This document shows positions 1 to 9,149 of a DNA stretch of 64,000 nucleotides, piece after piece. Source of the stretch: Methylobacterium bullatum (lineage in GTDB: Bacteria > Pseudomonadota > Alphaproteobacteria > Rhizobiales > Beijerinckiaceae); NCBI RefSeq assembly GCF_014845095.1, contig NZ_NKUG01000003.1:17086-81085 (forward strand), written 5' to 3'. Numbering within the stretch: position 1 is the first letter of the stretch; each line of letters opens with the position of its first letter. The notes beneath the pieces were generated by a model, which saw nothing but the letters and a program-made list of their open reading frames with translations, searched no databases and had not been told where the DNA came from. The position numbers and the translations under genes are program-made.

Positions 1-618
1 AACGGTGCCGGAAAGACATCGCTGATGCGTGGCCTCACCGGCCTCGTCCGGCCTTCCGCCGGGCGGGTGATGTTCAAGGGCGAGGACACGACGCGCCTGG
101 CCGCCCACGCCAAGGTCGCGCGCGGGCTCGTGATGGTGCCCGAGGGCCGGATGCTGTTTCCCGACCAGAGCGTCGAGGACAATCTGATCCTAGGGGCCTA
201 CGTCCACGGCGGGTTGAAGCGGCTCGAGGCCAAACGCAACCTGGAACGGTCCCTGACCCTGTTTCCGCGCCTGCGCGAGCGCCTTCAGCAGCCGGCCGGC
301 AGCATGTCGGGCGGCGAGCAGCAGATGCTAGCCATCGCCCGCGGCCTGATGACGGAGCCGGACCTCCTCGTCATCGACGAACTCTCCCTCGGCCTAGCGC
401 CGAAGATCGTCGAACAACTCATCGGCATCCTGCGCGATCTCAACCGCCAGGGCCTTAGTATTCTTCTCGTCGAGCAGCTTGCCTCGTACGCCCTCGCCAT
501 CACGGACTACGCCTACGTAGTGGCGCATGGGCACGTCGAGCGCGAAGGGCCGAGCGCCGTCCTGGTGCGGGACCCGGACGTCATGGCGGCGTTTCTCGGC
601 AAGAAGAAAGCCGCCTGA
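1..618 (+). CDS. livF: Branched-chain amino acid-type ABC transporter ATPase, 5' end missing
   Basis: ATP-binding subunit of a high-affinity LIV-type importer (amino acids, amides or related organics); it works at the inner face of the membrane with LivG and the LivHM permeases. The window opens inside Walker A, read as NGAGKTS from base 1, so the true start lies upstream. The signature MSGGEQQ lies near residue 101 of the visible part and Walker B reads LLVIDELSLGLAP. The short helical region and end near residue 205 fit LivF rather than the longer LivG. The cyclase and amidase genes follow on the same strand, which suggests an amide or acid substrate, though this is only context. The family is clear; the substrate is not. 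Confidence 0.88.
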   Translation, partial: NGAGKTSLMRGLTGLVRPSAGRVMFKGEDTTRLAAHAKVARGLVMVPEGRMLFPDQSVEDNLILGAYVHGGLKRLEAKRNLERSLTLFPRLRERLQQPAGSMSGGEQQMLAIARGLMTEPDLLVIDELSLGLAPKIVEQLIGILRDLNRQGLSILLVEQLASYALAITDYAYVVAHGHVEREGPSAVLVRDPDVMAAFLGKKKAA

Positions 619-716
619 TCCCGGGGCGGCCAGCCTCGCGACACGGTCGACAGAGACGCGCTTCGGTAAGCTTCGGAGCACGAACGATCCCCCACGTCCC
701 AATCGAAGGACAAGCC

Positions 717-1418
717 ATGCCCCAACGCGTCGTCGACCTGAGCCTCCTGATCGAGGACAACATGCCGGCCCACAAGCTGTTTCAGCGGCCGGTCATCACG
801 ACACATATGAGCCACGAGAGTTCGAAGGCGCTCAACCTCGGCGTCCCTGGCGACGCGATGACGTTCCAGACCAACTTCATCGCAATGCTTGACCACGTCG
901 GTACCCATGTGGACGCTTTTCGCCACGTGAACCCGAACGGTGCGGCCGTCGACGAGATGCCGCTCGACCTGTTCATGGGCAAGGCGGTGTGCTTCGACCT
1001 GCGCCACATCCCAGATCTCGGCGACATCACGGTGGCCGACATGGAAGCGGCCGAGGAACAATGTGGCGTTAGGGTCGACGGTCACATCGTGCTGCTCTGC
1101 ACCGGTTTCCATGCGCGCAACTACCCTGGCCTGGATTCCGTCTGGAAGAACCCACTGCTGACGGCGGAAGCCACGCGATGGCTCCACGCGCGCGGCTCGA
1201 AGATGCACGGCGTCGAGGGTCCCTCGACTGACAAGCCAAGCGACGACATCTTCGCCCAGCACCGGCTCTGTCGCGAACTTGGCATAAGCCATTGGGAATG
1301 GCTGGTGAACCTTGAGGAACTCGTCGGACAGGGAGTGGTGCAGTTCTTCGGGGTTCCGCTGAAGTTCAAGGGCGGCTCCGGCTCGCCGGTGCGTGCCTTC
1401 GCGATCCTCGACGCCTGA
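717..1418 (+). CDS. Cyclase-family (kynurenine formamidase-like) metal-dependent hydrolase
   Basis: A 233-residue protein of the cyclase/kynurenine formamidase fold, whose members hydrolyse amides, lactones or cyclic compounds with a divalent metal. The hallmark HVGTHVDAFRH near residues 61-71 supplies the metal ligands (family consensus HxGTHxDxPxH, with F in place of P here). The start ATG follows a short purine stretch (GAAGGA) about eight bases upstream. It sits about 100 bases after the livF-like gene and about 100 bases before an amidase, all on the plus strand, so a catabolic operon fed by the ABC importer is a reasonable inference. The substrate cannot be named. Confidence 0.8.
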   Translation: MPQRVVDLSLLIEDNMPAHKLFQRPVITTHMSHESSKALNLGVPGDAMTFQTNFIAMLDHVGTHVDAFRHVNPNGAAVDEMPLDLFMGKAVCFDLRHIPDLGDITVADMEAAEEQCGVRVDGHIVLLCTGFHARNYPGLDSVWKNPLLTAEATRWLHARGSKMHGVEGPSTDKPSDDIFAQHRLCRELGISHWEWLVNLEELVGQGVVQFFGVPLKFKGGSGSPVRAFAILDA

Positions 1419-1515
1419 TACCGCCGCCGGAGCCACGAACTTCGTGGGCTTCGGCCCCGGCATCCGTTTTTGAACCCAGGCCCCGTTCCGCAGCCACCTC
1501 GCCCGGAGGATCGTG

Positions 1516-2919
1516 ATGAGCGAGTTCGACTTCATGAGTGCGCTGGACCTGCGGCGCCTCGTGGCGACCCGGCAGGTCTCACCGGTCGAGCTGACCGAGC
1601 GGGCCCTGAATCGGGCCGAGGCCACCCAATCCAGCCTGAACGCCTTCTTCGTGCTGATGCCGGAGGAAGCCCGCGCCGCCGCCCGGCAGGCGGAGGCGGC
1701 GGTCATGCAGGGGGGAGCGCTCGGCCTGCTGCACGGCCTGCCGGTGTCGGTGAAGGACCTCATCTCCATTGCGGGCCAACCCTTCGCCTCGGGCTCCCGG
1801 GCGATGGCGGACAACGTCGCCGCCGTCGATGCCCCTTCGGTGGAGCGCCTGGGGAGGCACGGGGCCGTCATCATCGGCAAGACCACGACCAGCGAGTTCG
1901 GCTGCAAGCCGGTCGGGGACTCGCCCCTGACTGGGATCACGCGCCACCCCTGGGATCTGGCCAAAACCCCCGGAGGATCGAGCGCCGGGGCCGCGGCGTC
2001 GGTCGCGGCCGGCATCACCCCGTTCGCACTCGGAACCGACGGTGGGGGCTCGCTCCGGATCCCCGCCGCGCTTACGGGTCTCGTCGGTCTCAAAGCGCAG
2101 TTCGGACGTATCCCCGTATGGCCGACCTCCGCGACCCCGACGCTCGCCCATGTCGGCGCGCTGGCCCGGTCCGTCGGGGATGCGGCGCTGCTAACCACGG
2201 CCGTGGCTGGCCACGACACACGGGACCCGTTCTCCGTCGCCGGCCCCGTTCCGGATCTCCTAGGAGCGGTCCAGTCTTCCGTCGCCGGACTGCGCGTCGC
2301 CTGGAGCCCGACGCTCGGCTATGCCCGGCCGGACCGGGACGTGGTCGAGATCTGCCGCGCTGCCGCGATGGCGCTAGCCGAACAAGGCGCCGTCGTCGAG
2401 GAGGTCGAGACCGTGTTCGACGGCGATCCCGGCGATCTCTGGACGGCTGAGTTCTATGCCGGCGTCGGCACGCGCCTGCGCGGCGTCCTGGAGACGCAGC
2501 GCGATCTCCTCGACCCGGCCGTGGCGGACGTGCTCGATGCGGCCCTCGCGCAGGAGATGCGTGCCTATTACGAGAGCGTGTTCCGGCGCTACGCGCTTCG
2601 CGATGCCATGGTTCGCTTCTTCGACCGCTACGACGTGCTGCTCTCGCCGACCGTTCCGGTCTCGTCGCTCGCGGCCGGATGCGATCTGCCCGCGCGGTTG
2701 TCGGACCGCAGCCTCGTCACCTGGGTATTCTATACCTATCCTTTCAATCTCACGGGGCAGCCGGCCGCCTCGGTCTGCGCGGGCCTGGGCGCGGACGGAA
2801 TGCCGGTGGGTCTCCAGATCGTCGGCCGCAGCCTCGGTGAGGTGGACGTGGTTCGGGCGGCGGCGGCTATCGAGCGTACCAAGCCTCCGGGCTACAACCT
2901 CAAGCGGCCGGTCGTCTGA
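1516..2919 (+). CDS. Amidase signature family hydrolase
   Basis: Amidase of about 467 residues, the usual length, hydrolysing a carboxamide to acid and ammonia. The Ser-cisSer-Lys machinery is visible: the lysine in VSVKDL (near residue 80), the glycine- and serine-rich GGSSAGAAASVAAG (near 155-168) and the ALGTDGGGSLRIPA strand carrying the nucleophile serine. A GGAGGA ribosome site lies five bases before ATG 1516; a GTG one codon earlier could also serve. Coming after a LIV-type ATPase and a cyclase-family hydrolase, it probably takes part in degrading an imported amide or cyclic amide. The genes after it run on the other strand. Confidence 0.88.
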   Translation: MSEFDFMSALDLRRLVATRQVSPVELTERALNRAEATQSSLNAFFVLMPEEARAAARQAEAAVMQGGALGLLHGLPVSVKDLISIAGQPFASGSRAMADNVAAVDAPSVERLGRHGAVIIGKTTTSEFGCKPVGDSPLTGITRHPWDLAKTPGGSSAGAAASVAAGITPFALGTDGGGSLRIPAALTGLVGLKAQFGRIPVWPTSATPTLAHVGALARSVGDAALLTTAVAGHDTRDPFSVAGPVPDLLGAVQSSVAGLRVAWSPTLGYARPDRDVVEICRAAAMALAEQGAVVEEVETVFDGDPGDLWTAEFYAGVGTRLRGVLETQRDLLDPAVADVLDAALAQEMRAYYESVFRRYALRDAMVRFFDRYDVLLSPTVPVSSLAAGCDLPARLSDRSLVTWVFYTYPFNLTGQPAASVCAGLGADGMPVGLQIVGRSLGEVDVVRAAAAIERTKPPGYNLKRPVV

Positions 2920-3334
2920 TCGAGCCGTGTCGGTAGCCCCGATCAGGGAGCCGACTCCCTGTGGAATGTCCCGCAACCTTGCGTGCGCACGGCGGCCCTG
3001 TCTGTGGAGCGGAGCTGAAACATGGCCATCTCAAAATTCTACTTCGGTCATCGCTGAAGCGAGGGAATATCCCTGCCGAGCGCGGTCAGGATCGGCGCCG
3101 ATCCTGACCGCGCCAAAATCTTGAATCCTGTTGATTTTTGAGAGACTTGGCGACGAGTATCATGGGGGTCATGCTTCGACGCCGATCCATAGCGATAGCC
3201 CGCCCTTTCGCGAGCGTAGAACGGTAAGCCTGTCCCCGAAAGAGGCTGGGTTGTTGAATGTTGCCGACGGTAGTTGCGGCGCTTGAGATCGATAGGATCG
3301 CCTTCGATCCCGAAGAGCGCCCGGTAGAGTGGCG
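2920..3334. other. Intergenic region between convergent genes, with a long palindrome
   Basis: This gap separates the plus-strand amidase from the minus-strand exporter gene. It holds a perfect 34-base palindrome (separate entry). A 96-codon minus-strand reading frame runs from GTG 3338, overlapping the exporter stop as GTGA, down to 3048. It resembles no family I know and reads through the palindrome, so I do not call it a gene, although the overlap leaves translational coupling possible. Confidence 0.5.
3080..3113. repeat. Perfect 34-bp palindrome
   Basis: The left half GCGCGGTCAGGATCGGC (3080-3096) is followed directly by its exact reverse complement (3097-3113), with no spacer. It lies between two convergent genes, where a bidirectional transcript end is expected, but no T-tract follows on either strand. 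A hairpin terminator, a dispersed palindromic element or a protein site are all possible. Confidence 0.75.
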
Positions 3335-4561
3335 TCACCTATTTGGCATCACCGCGATCAGGGCGAGGCTGATCAGGATGAGCACGGCCAGGGATGCCGA
3401 TACCGCCAGCGCGACTTGCCGTCCGACACGTATGACCGCCCGCAAATCCACGCCAAGGCCAAGTGCTCCCATGGAGACGACAGTCAGCGTTGCGGCTAAG
3501 TCAGAGATCGGCGTCCTAAGCGAAAACGGGACAAGTTCGAGGGACCGCAAAGCGGCGAGGGTTAGAAATCCGAGAATGAACCAGGGCGCCACCTTGGAGA
3601 GAGCGATGCGCTCGTGCTGGACGGATGGGGCCGTGCTATTGGCACCGCCGCCGACCAGCCGGGGTGCCAGTATCATGAAGGCCATTACCATAGGCCCGAG
3701 CATCAGCACGCGTACCAGCTTCACCAAAGTGCCGACCTGCGTGCTAACGAGTCCTACCGGAGAGGTTGCGGCAATGACCTGCGGAACCGCGTAGACGGTC
3801 AGGCCAGCCAAGACGCCGTACTGGTGCTGGCTCAGGTTCAACAGTGGAACAAACAAGGGAAGCGCGACCACCAGGAGCACCCCAAGAATTGCAGTGAAGG
3901 CGATCGAGGCGGCAACGTCCTGTTCGTCCGCTCCGATCACGGGTGCGAGCGCCACGATAGCCGAGTTTCCGCAGATCGCGTTACCACAAGCGATCAGGAT
4001 CGCCATCCGGATCGGGACACGAAGCGCTTGGCAGATCCACAATCCCGCACCGATCGAGATGACGACTATGGCAATGATCCCGCTCACCAGTAGTGGTCCC
4101 GTTTCAGCAATCTTGCCAATGCTCACGGAGGCGCCGAGAAGCGCGACGGCGAATTCGAGAAGAGGCTTTGCACTGAACTGGATGCCAGGCTGGAAGCCGG
4201 AGGCGGGTTGCCAAGCGGTTCGTATCGCTGCCCCGACCAGAATGGCGATAATCAACGCGTCGAGATAGGGCTGACCGAAGACACCTCGCTCGAGTTCGAC
4301 GAGCTGGAACGAGATGAACGCGAGACCAGTGCAAAGCGCGATGCCCAGCAGGCGCGAGACGATCCATGTCCAGCAGGCTCGGATGACACTCAGCCTCTTT
4401 CTGGCGCAACGGTCGTGCGGGCTCGGCGCGAGTAAATCAACGGGTTCAACCGCCCTCGCGTGGACGATCTCGGGACGCCGCTCGTACGCACTCTGTTCGA
4501 GCAATCGGCACGTTTCCTTGAGTAGGGCATCTATTTCCGCGTCGCTGAAACGAAGGCTCAC
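3335..4561 (-). CDS. YeiH/UPF0324-family putative sulfate exporter
   Basis: Integral membrane protein of 408 residues, belonging to the family annotated as putative sulfate exporters (PF03601). About 85 N-terminal residues are soluble; about nine or ten hydrophobic segments follow. The family motif is seen as ACGNAICGNSAIVA near residues 190-203. The GTG start overlaps the stop of the ferredoxin-NADP reductase gene as GTGA, so translation is coupled and it is the last gene of a leftward operon. Its place behind an organosulfur-type ABC importer and redox proteins fits export of sulfate or another anion released in catabolism; this role is inferred. The soluble extension before the first membrane segment is longer than I expect for the family. 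Confidence 0.78.
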   Translation of the reverse strand: MSLRFSDAEIDALLKETCRLLEQSAYERRPEIVHARAVEPVDLLAPSPHDRCARKRLSVIRACWTWIVSRLLGIALCTGLAFISFQLVELERGVFGQPYLDALIIAILVGAAIRTAWQPASGFQPGIQFSAKPLLEFAVALLGASVSIGKIAETGPLLVSGIIAIVVISIGAGLWICQALRVPIRMAILIACGNAICGNSAIVALAPVIGADEQDVAASIAFTAILGVLLVVALPLFVPLLNLSQHQYGVLAGLTVYAVPQVIAATSPVGLVSTQVGTLVKLVRVLMLGPMVMAFMILAPRLVGGGANSTAPSVQHERIALSKVAPWFILGFLTLAALRSLELVPFSLRTPISDLAATLTVVSMGALGLGVDLRAVIRVGRQVALAVSASLAVLILISLALIAVMPNR

Positions 4562-5331
4562 TTCTCGACGAAGGCCTTCTCGATGACGTAGTGGCCAGCC
4601 TCGCCGTGGTTACCTTCCACGTACCCGCCGCTGATCAGCATCTCGCGGGTGTCGCGGATCATGTCCGGCGAGCCGCACAGCATGAACCGGTCGTTCTCCA
4701 CGGACATCGGCGGCAGTCCGATATCCTCGAACAGCTTACCGGAGGTAATCAGGTCAGTGATCCGGCCGCGGTTGCGGAAGGGCTCGCGGGTGACGGTGGG
4801 GTAATAGATCAGGCCGGCGGTGATGACCTCGCCGAGGAACTCGTGGTTGGGCAAGTCCTGCGTGATCGTCTCGCCATAGGCGAGCTCCGAGACCTGCCGG
4901 CAACCATGGACGAGAACGACCCTCTCGAAGCGCTCGTAGGTCTCAGGATCCTTGATGATCGACATGAACGGCGCGAGGCCAGTGCCAGTGCCTAGGAGAT
5001 AGAGGTTTTTACCCGGCATCAAATTGTCGAGCACCAGCGTACCGGTAGGCTTCTTGCCGACGATGATCGGGTCCCCGACCTTGAGGTGCTGCAGCCGCGA
5101 GGTGAGCGGGCCGTTCTCGACTTTGATCGAGAAGAACTCAAGCTCTTCCTCGTAATTGGCCGAGACGACGCTGTAGGCGCGCAGCAGCGGACGGCCCTCG
5201 ACCTCGATTCCCATCATCACGAACTCGCCGTTGCGGAAGCGGAACGCCGGGTCACGGGTGGTGCGGAAAGAGAACAGTGTGTCGGTCCAGTGGTGGACGC
5301 TGAGAACCCGTTCTTCAAGATACTTGCTCAT
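4558..5331 (-). CDS. fpr: Ferredoxin-NADP(+) reductase
   Basis: FAD enzyme of 257 residues that moves electrons between NADPH and ferredoxin. The FAD-binding RAYSVVSANYEEELEFFSIKV lies near residues 52-72; the NADP-binding GTGTGLAPF follows near 114-122, and MLCGSPDMI near 217-225. The length matches bacterial FPR enzymes of the plant-type superfamily. It lies 27 bases after a 7Fe ferredoxin gene on the same strand, so the two probably form one electron chain serving an oxidation or reduction encoded in this cluster. A general housekeeping FPR is also possible, but the position inside an importer operon argues for a dedicated pair. Confidence 0.9.
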   Translation of the reverse strand: MSKYLEERVLSVHHWTDTLFSFRTTRDPAFRFRNGEFVMMGIEVEGRPLLRAYSVVSANYEEELEFFSIKVENGPLTSRLQHLKVGDPIIVGKKPTGTLVLDNLMPGKNLYLLGTGTGLAPFMSIIKDPETYERFERVVLVHGCRQVSELAYGETITQDLPNHEFLGEVITAGLIYYPTVTREPFRNRGRITDLITSGKLFEDIGLPPMSVENDRFMLCGSPDMIRDTREMLISGGYVEGNHGEAGHYVIEKAFVEK

Positions 5332-5358
5332 GACATCACCTGCGGCGTCTAAATGAAA

Positions 5359-5697
5359 TCACGCGGCTGCCGGGTCGGAGACGCCGAAGACGGCTTTGAG
5401 CTTGTCGCTGCGTCCGTCCCACTCAGCCGCGTCGGCGAGCGGGTCGAGCTTTTCACTGATATTCGGCCAGATAGCGGAATACTTTGCGTTGAGGGCAAGC
5501 CAGCCGTTGAGGGCCGGCTCAGTATCGGCTTTGATCGCCTCGGCGGGACATTCCGGCTCGCAGACGCCGCAATCGATGCACTCGTCGGGATTAATCACAA
5601 GCATGGTATCGCCGACATAGAAGCAATCGACCGGGCAGACTTCGACGCAGTCAGTGTATTTGCAGCGGATACAGTTGTCTGTGACGACATATGTCAT
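5359..5697 (-). CDS. fdxA: 7Fe (3Fe-4S/4Fe-4S) ferredoxin, FdxA type
   Basis: Small electron carrier of 112 residues. The N-terminal half carries the cysteines in [19 protein letters not shown] (3Fe-4S-type spacing) and [12 protein letters not shown] (4Fe-4S). The tail, with the [15 protein letters not shown] stretch, is typical of alphaproteobacterial FdxA. The ferredoxin-NADP reductase gene lies just downstream and the ABC ATPase gene just upstream, all reading leftward, so it is likely the redox partner of that reductase. The family is certain; the metabolic partner is inferred. Confidence 0.92.
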   Translation of the reverse strand: MTYVVTDNCIRCKYTDCVEVCPVDCFYVGDTMLVINPDECIDCGVCEPECPAEAIKADTEPALNGWLALNAKYSAIWPNISEKLDPLADAAEWDGRSDKLKAVFGVSDPAAA

Positions 5698-5735
5698 TAC
5701 AAAACCTTGCTAATTTATTCAGATTTCTGGCGCAA

Positions 5736-6596
5736 TTAGAGAACAGCCGAGAGATCCTGTCCTTCGAGATTGATCGCGAGCCCCTTGAGCGAATCGAGGC
5801 TAACTTCGCCGCCCATGGCACGGATGCTTTCCTCGCGGATAAGCGACATCAGCCCCCGGCGCAGGCCCAGAAATTCCGATGACAGGGTCATCGAGGGCTC
5901 GCGCGGCCTCGGCAACGGCACCGCAACCTCGGCCTTGATGCCGCCGGGACGGGCCGTCATCACGTAGATGCGGTCCGACAGGAAGATCGCCTCGTCAATG
6001 TCGTGCGTCACGAAAAGGACCGAGATCTTTAACCGCTGCCACATATTGGTGAGGATCTGCTGCATGATCAGCCTGGTCTGCGCATCGAGCGCCCCGAACG
6101 GCTCGTCCAAGAGCAGGATGCGCGGTCCAGTGGCCAGCGCCCGCACGATGCCGACGCGCTGCTTCATGCCGCCGGACAGACGATCGGGATAGTGGTTCTC
6201 GAACGGGGTGAGACCTGCGAGACCGAGCAACGTGCGGGCACGGCGCTCGCGCTCGCTGCGGGACACGCCCTTCATCTTAAGGCCGAACTCGACATTCTCG
6301 CGGACGGTCTTCCAGGGGAACAGCGAGTATTGTTGGAAGATCATCCCCCGATCCGCGCTAGGGCCGGAGATCGCCTCGCCATCCACGGTCACGGTTCCGC
6401 CCGATGGCGTCAGGAAGCCAGCAAGCGCGTTCAGAAGAGTCGACTTCCCGCACCCGGATGGACCGACAATCGAGACGAACTCGCCGGGCTGGACGTTGAG
6501 AGAGACGTCGGAGACCGCATCGACGGCGCCCTCCATGGTCTCGTAGCGTAGGCAGAAGTCGTGGACCTCGATCAGGCCTCGAGCCGTTCCGGCCAT
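5736..6596 (-). CDS. Nitrate/sulfonate/taurine-type ABC transporter ATPase
   Basis: ATP-binding subunit of 286 residues, SsuB/TauB/NrtD class. Walker A is GPSGCGKST near residues 42-50, the signature is LSGGMKQRV near 139-147 and Walker B is ILLLDEPFGALD near 159-170. The C-terminal part after about residue 240 is somewhat longer than in TauB. The permease and binding-protein genes lie directly upstream in the same direction, completing an importer. The ferredoxin gene follows after 39 bases. The substrate class (sulfonate, nitrate, taurine or a pyrimidine precursor) cannot be settled from this subunit. Confidence 0.88.
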   Translation of the reverse strand: MAGTARGLIEVHDFCLRYETMEGAVDAVSDVSLNVQPGEFVSIVGPSGCGKSTLLNALAGFLTPSGGTVTVDGEAISGPSADRGMIFQQYSLFPWKTVRENVEFGLKMKGVSRSERERRARTLLGLAGLTPFENHYPDRLSGGMKQRVGIVRALATGPRILLLDEPFGALDAQTRLIMQQILTNMWQRLKISVLFVTHDIDEAIFLSDRIYVMTARPGGIKAEVAVPLPRPREPSMTLSSEFLGLRRGLMSLIREESIRAMGGEVSLDSLKGLAINLEGQDLSAVL

Positions 6597-6645
6597 GGCG
6601 TGTCCCCTTTGTCCAGTGAAACAGGAGGTCGAGTTGGAGTCGGCC

Positions 6646-7554
6646 TCAGCGGGCCGTCCCCCCGGGCATCACGATGCGGCCGAGCACGCGGATCGCGAAG
6701 CTCGATCCGAGACCGAGGACGCCGATCGTAATCATCCCGAGTGCGATGTCGGAATACTGGACCAGGGAGTATGCCTCCCAAGTGAAATAGCCGATGCCGA
6801 ATTGGCCAGAGATCATTTCGGCGGCGATGAGCGAGACCCAGGCGACGCCCATGCCGACCGTCAGGCCAGTGAAAATCTGCGGGAGCGAGGCCGGAAGGTA
6901 GACCTCGCGGAAGACCGAGGCCTCCCGAGCACCAAGGCAGCGCGCGGCTCGCACCAGCACCGGATCGACGGTCGCCATACCCTGGAGCGTGTTGATGAGG
7001 ATCGGGAAGAACGACCCGAGGAACGTGATGAAGACGATGGATTCCTCATTCGTCGGCCACAGCATGATCGCCATCGGCACCCAGGCGATGGCCGGGATCG
7101 GCCGCGTGAACTCGCAGATCGGAAACACGATCTCGCGAAGGATCTGAAAACGGCCCATCAACAGACCGAGGGGGATCGCGACTGAGCTGGCGAGGGTGAA
7201 ACCGTAGACGATCCTTCGGCAGCTCATCCAGATATGCTCGCCGAATATGGGATTGTGGAACGCGAGGATCGCACGGTCCAGCACGTCGGCAGGGCTCGGG
7301 ACGTTGGTGAAACGGACGTAGAACGTCGCACGGTTGACGGTCAAAAGCTGCCAGATTGCTACGAAGATGGCGATAGAGACGAGACCGAGCGCCATGGCCC
7401 GCAGCTGTCCACGATGAAGCCGGAGCCAGCGTGCCACGCGATCCGTCGGGACAGCCGGGAGGGGCGCCGGTCCAGCTTTGGCTTTGGCGGGTGCCTCGGC
7501 GGGAAGCGTCAACGCTGGCACGGTCTCAGGGAGTTGGCGAAGTGCGGCTTCCAT
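6646..7554 (-). CDS. SsuC/TauC-type ABC transporter permease
   Basis: Inner-membrane permease of 302 residues from the BPD_transp_1 family. The first 50 residues are Ala/Pro-rich and cytoplasmic; about six membrane helices follow. The coupling loop that contacts the ATPase is visible as AARCLGAREASVFREVYLPASLPQIF near 210-235, with the EAA-type glycine. It starts four bases after the binding-protein stop and ends 49 bases before the ATPase gene, the classic operon order. It works with these neighbours; no other permease gene is in sight, so it probably forms a homodimer. Confidence 0.88.
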   Translation of the reverse strand: MEAALRQLPETVPALTLPAEAPAKAKAGPAPLPAVPTDRVARWLRLHRGQLRAMALGLVSIAIFVAIWQLLTVNRATFYVRFTNVPSPADVLDRAILAFHNPIFGEHIWMSCRRIVYGFTLASSVAIPLGLLMGRFQILREIVFPICEFTRPIPAIAWVPMAIMLWPTNEESIVFITFLGSFFPILINTLQGMATVDPVLVRAARCLGAREASVFREVYLPASLPQIFTGLTVGMGVAWVSLIAAEMISGQFGIGYFTWEAYSLVQYSDIALGMITIGVLGLGSSFAIRVLGRIVMPGGTAR

Positions 7555-7558
7555 GGGA

Positions 7559-8992
7559 TCAACCTCCCGACACAGCGGCCTTGATGGCCTCGTCGTAGGG
7601 CATCACCCTCGCCCCGGATTTCTCGGCCGCAGCTTCGGCATCCCGCTTCAGCAGGTAGGGGGAAATGTCTCCCTTGCCACCGACCGCGTAGAACGCCTCC
7701 TTGGCGAAAAGCTTGATACCGCGCGATGTATCGAAGACGTAGGCAACGTTGATCTCCTTGCCCTTGGCCTTAAGATCATCGAGAGCGCCCAGCGTGCAGG
7801 CTGCACTCGAATAGGGATAGATATTTCCGCCCTTGACCCAGATTTCGCCGGCCTTCCGCGGATCGGAAACGGGTTTTTTGCAGAAGCCGTCCTTGCCCGA
7901 AACCTCGTAATTTGAGGTGCTAACGACCTGCTTCTCGTAGTCGAGCCCGCTGTCGGCAAAGACCCTGCGCAGCGGCTTGTCGTTTACCCAAGACGTAACG
8001 TCGAACTCCTTCACGCGGTCGAGCTTCTGCAGGACCTTCACGTCCTCCTTGGCCGCGTCGACCAGTTGCGGCTTAATGGTCGGATCGATGGTCATGATCC
8101 CGCCCGGACCGAGGAAGATGTAGACGACCTCCTTATCCGTACCGGTCCAGGCCGAGATCTGCTCGGCCGCGCGCTTCGGGTCGGCCTTCACCCAGGCCTG
8201 TGCATCGAGGATCGCTCTCAGATAGGCGTCGACGATTTCAGGATATCGCTTGGCGAAGTCGGTGCGGACCACGACGCCGTGCCAGGTCGGCAGATTGGTC
8301 TCGACGCCGTCGAAGACCTTGCGGGCAAAACCCCGGAACGGCAGCAATTCGGCGAACGGGACGAAATCGGCGTGCGCGTCGATCTTCTTCTCCTGGAGAT
8401 TGGTCGAGCCGACTTCGGGGCTCTGGTTGACTAAGCGGAACCAAGTCTGCGGATAACCCTTGTCCTGCAATGCCTTGAGTACCATGCCGTGCGCGGCCGA
8501 GCCGAATGGGACGCTAACCACCTTCCCCTTCAGGTCATCGAAGGAAAACGCGTCGGTCTCTTTGTTAACGACGATGCCATTGCCGGAGCCGTAGAGATTG
8601 TAGGCTGCGACGGCAATGAGCTCGGACTGGCTCTCCGGGTTGTTCTTAAAGGTGAAGCCGTTCACGACAAGCGGATAATCGCCCATCGCTCCGAACTGCA
8701 GCTTGCCGGCCATCATGCCGTTGGTGACCGGCGGCCCGGAGGTGAAATTCTGCCAGTCAAGGGTAATCTTGACGTCGGCATACTTGCCGGTTTTCGGCAG
8801 GTGCTTCTCGAGCAGCTTAAGCTGGCGGATCACGACGCCGACGGTGGCGGTGTTCGTCGTGGTATCCTGCGTGCCGATGCCGACCGTCAGAGCGGTCTCG
8901 GCACAGGCGGGGGTCGCGAGCATCGCACCGGCTGCAGCGAGCAGCGCAATAGCAGAGACCGCACTTCGTCCAACCCAAGTCGACGTCATCAT
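7559..8992 (-). CDS. SsuA/NMT1-like periplasmic binding protein with a NosL-like C-terminal part
   Basis: Secreted solute-binding protein of about 477 residues. I chose the ATG at 8992 (or the next codon, 8989) because AGGGAG stands just before it and a signal peptide follows, ending near the ATPACAET stretch. Residues of about 35-340 match the SsuA/NMT1 binding fold, for example KLQFGAMGDYP and KGKVVSVPFGSAAHGM. This is longer than the usual 320-340 residues. The extra C-terminal 110-130 residues contain a cysteine pair region and INVAYVFDTSRGIKLFAKEAFYAVGG, which resembles NosL, the copper-site accessory protein of nitrous oxide reductase. The NosL similarity is my pattern reading and is less sure than the binding-protein call. 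Confidence 0.82.
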   Translation of the reverse strand: MMTSTWVGRSAVSAIALLAAAGAMLATPACAETALTVGIGTQDTTTNTATVGVVIRQLKLLEKHLPKTGKYADVKITLDWQNFTSGPPVTNGMMAGKLQFGAMGDYPLVVNGFTFKNNPESQSELIAVAAYNLYGSGNGIVVNKETDAFSFDDLKGKVVSVPFGSAAHGMVLKALQDKGYPQTWFRLVNQSPEVGSTNLQEKKIDAHADFVPFAELLPFRGFARKVFDGVETNLPTWHGVVVRTDFAKRYPEIVDAYLRAILDAQAWVKADPKRAAEQISAWTGTDKEVVYIFLGPGGIMTIDPTIKPQLVDAAKEDVKVLQKLDRVKEFDVTSWVNDKPLRRVFADSGLDYEKQVVSTSNYEVSGKDGFCKKPVSDPRKAGEIWVKGGNIYPYSSAACTLGALDDLKAKGKEINVAYVFDTSRGIKLFAKEAFYAVGGKGDISPYLLKRDAEAAAEKSGARVMPYDEAIKAAVSGG

Positions 8993-9149
8993 GCGCTCCC
9001 TTTGATGAAATGCCGTTTCGACATCCAGGGCATGATCGGGCGCTTGATGGATCGCGATCAAATGGAGAGACCAATGTCGAGTTGATTAGTTGCCCAAAAA
9101 GTTTGGCCCACCGCGGACGTGATGCAAATCTGTGCGAGAAGCATTCTAA

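Noticed and set aside
513..2219. Long minus-strand frame opposite the cyclase and amidase genes
   Set aside because: It is the antisense of two well-supported enzymes and has no family likeness; long antisense frames are common in GC-rich DNA.
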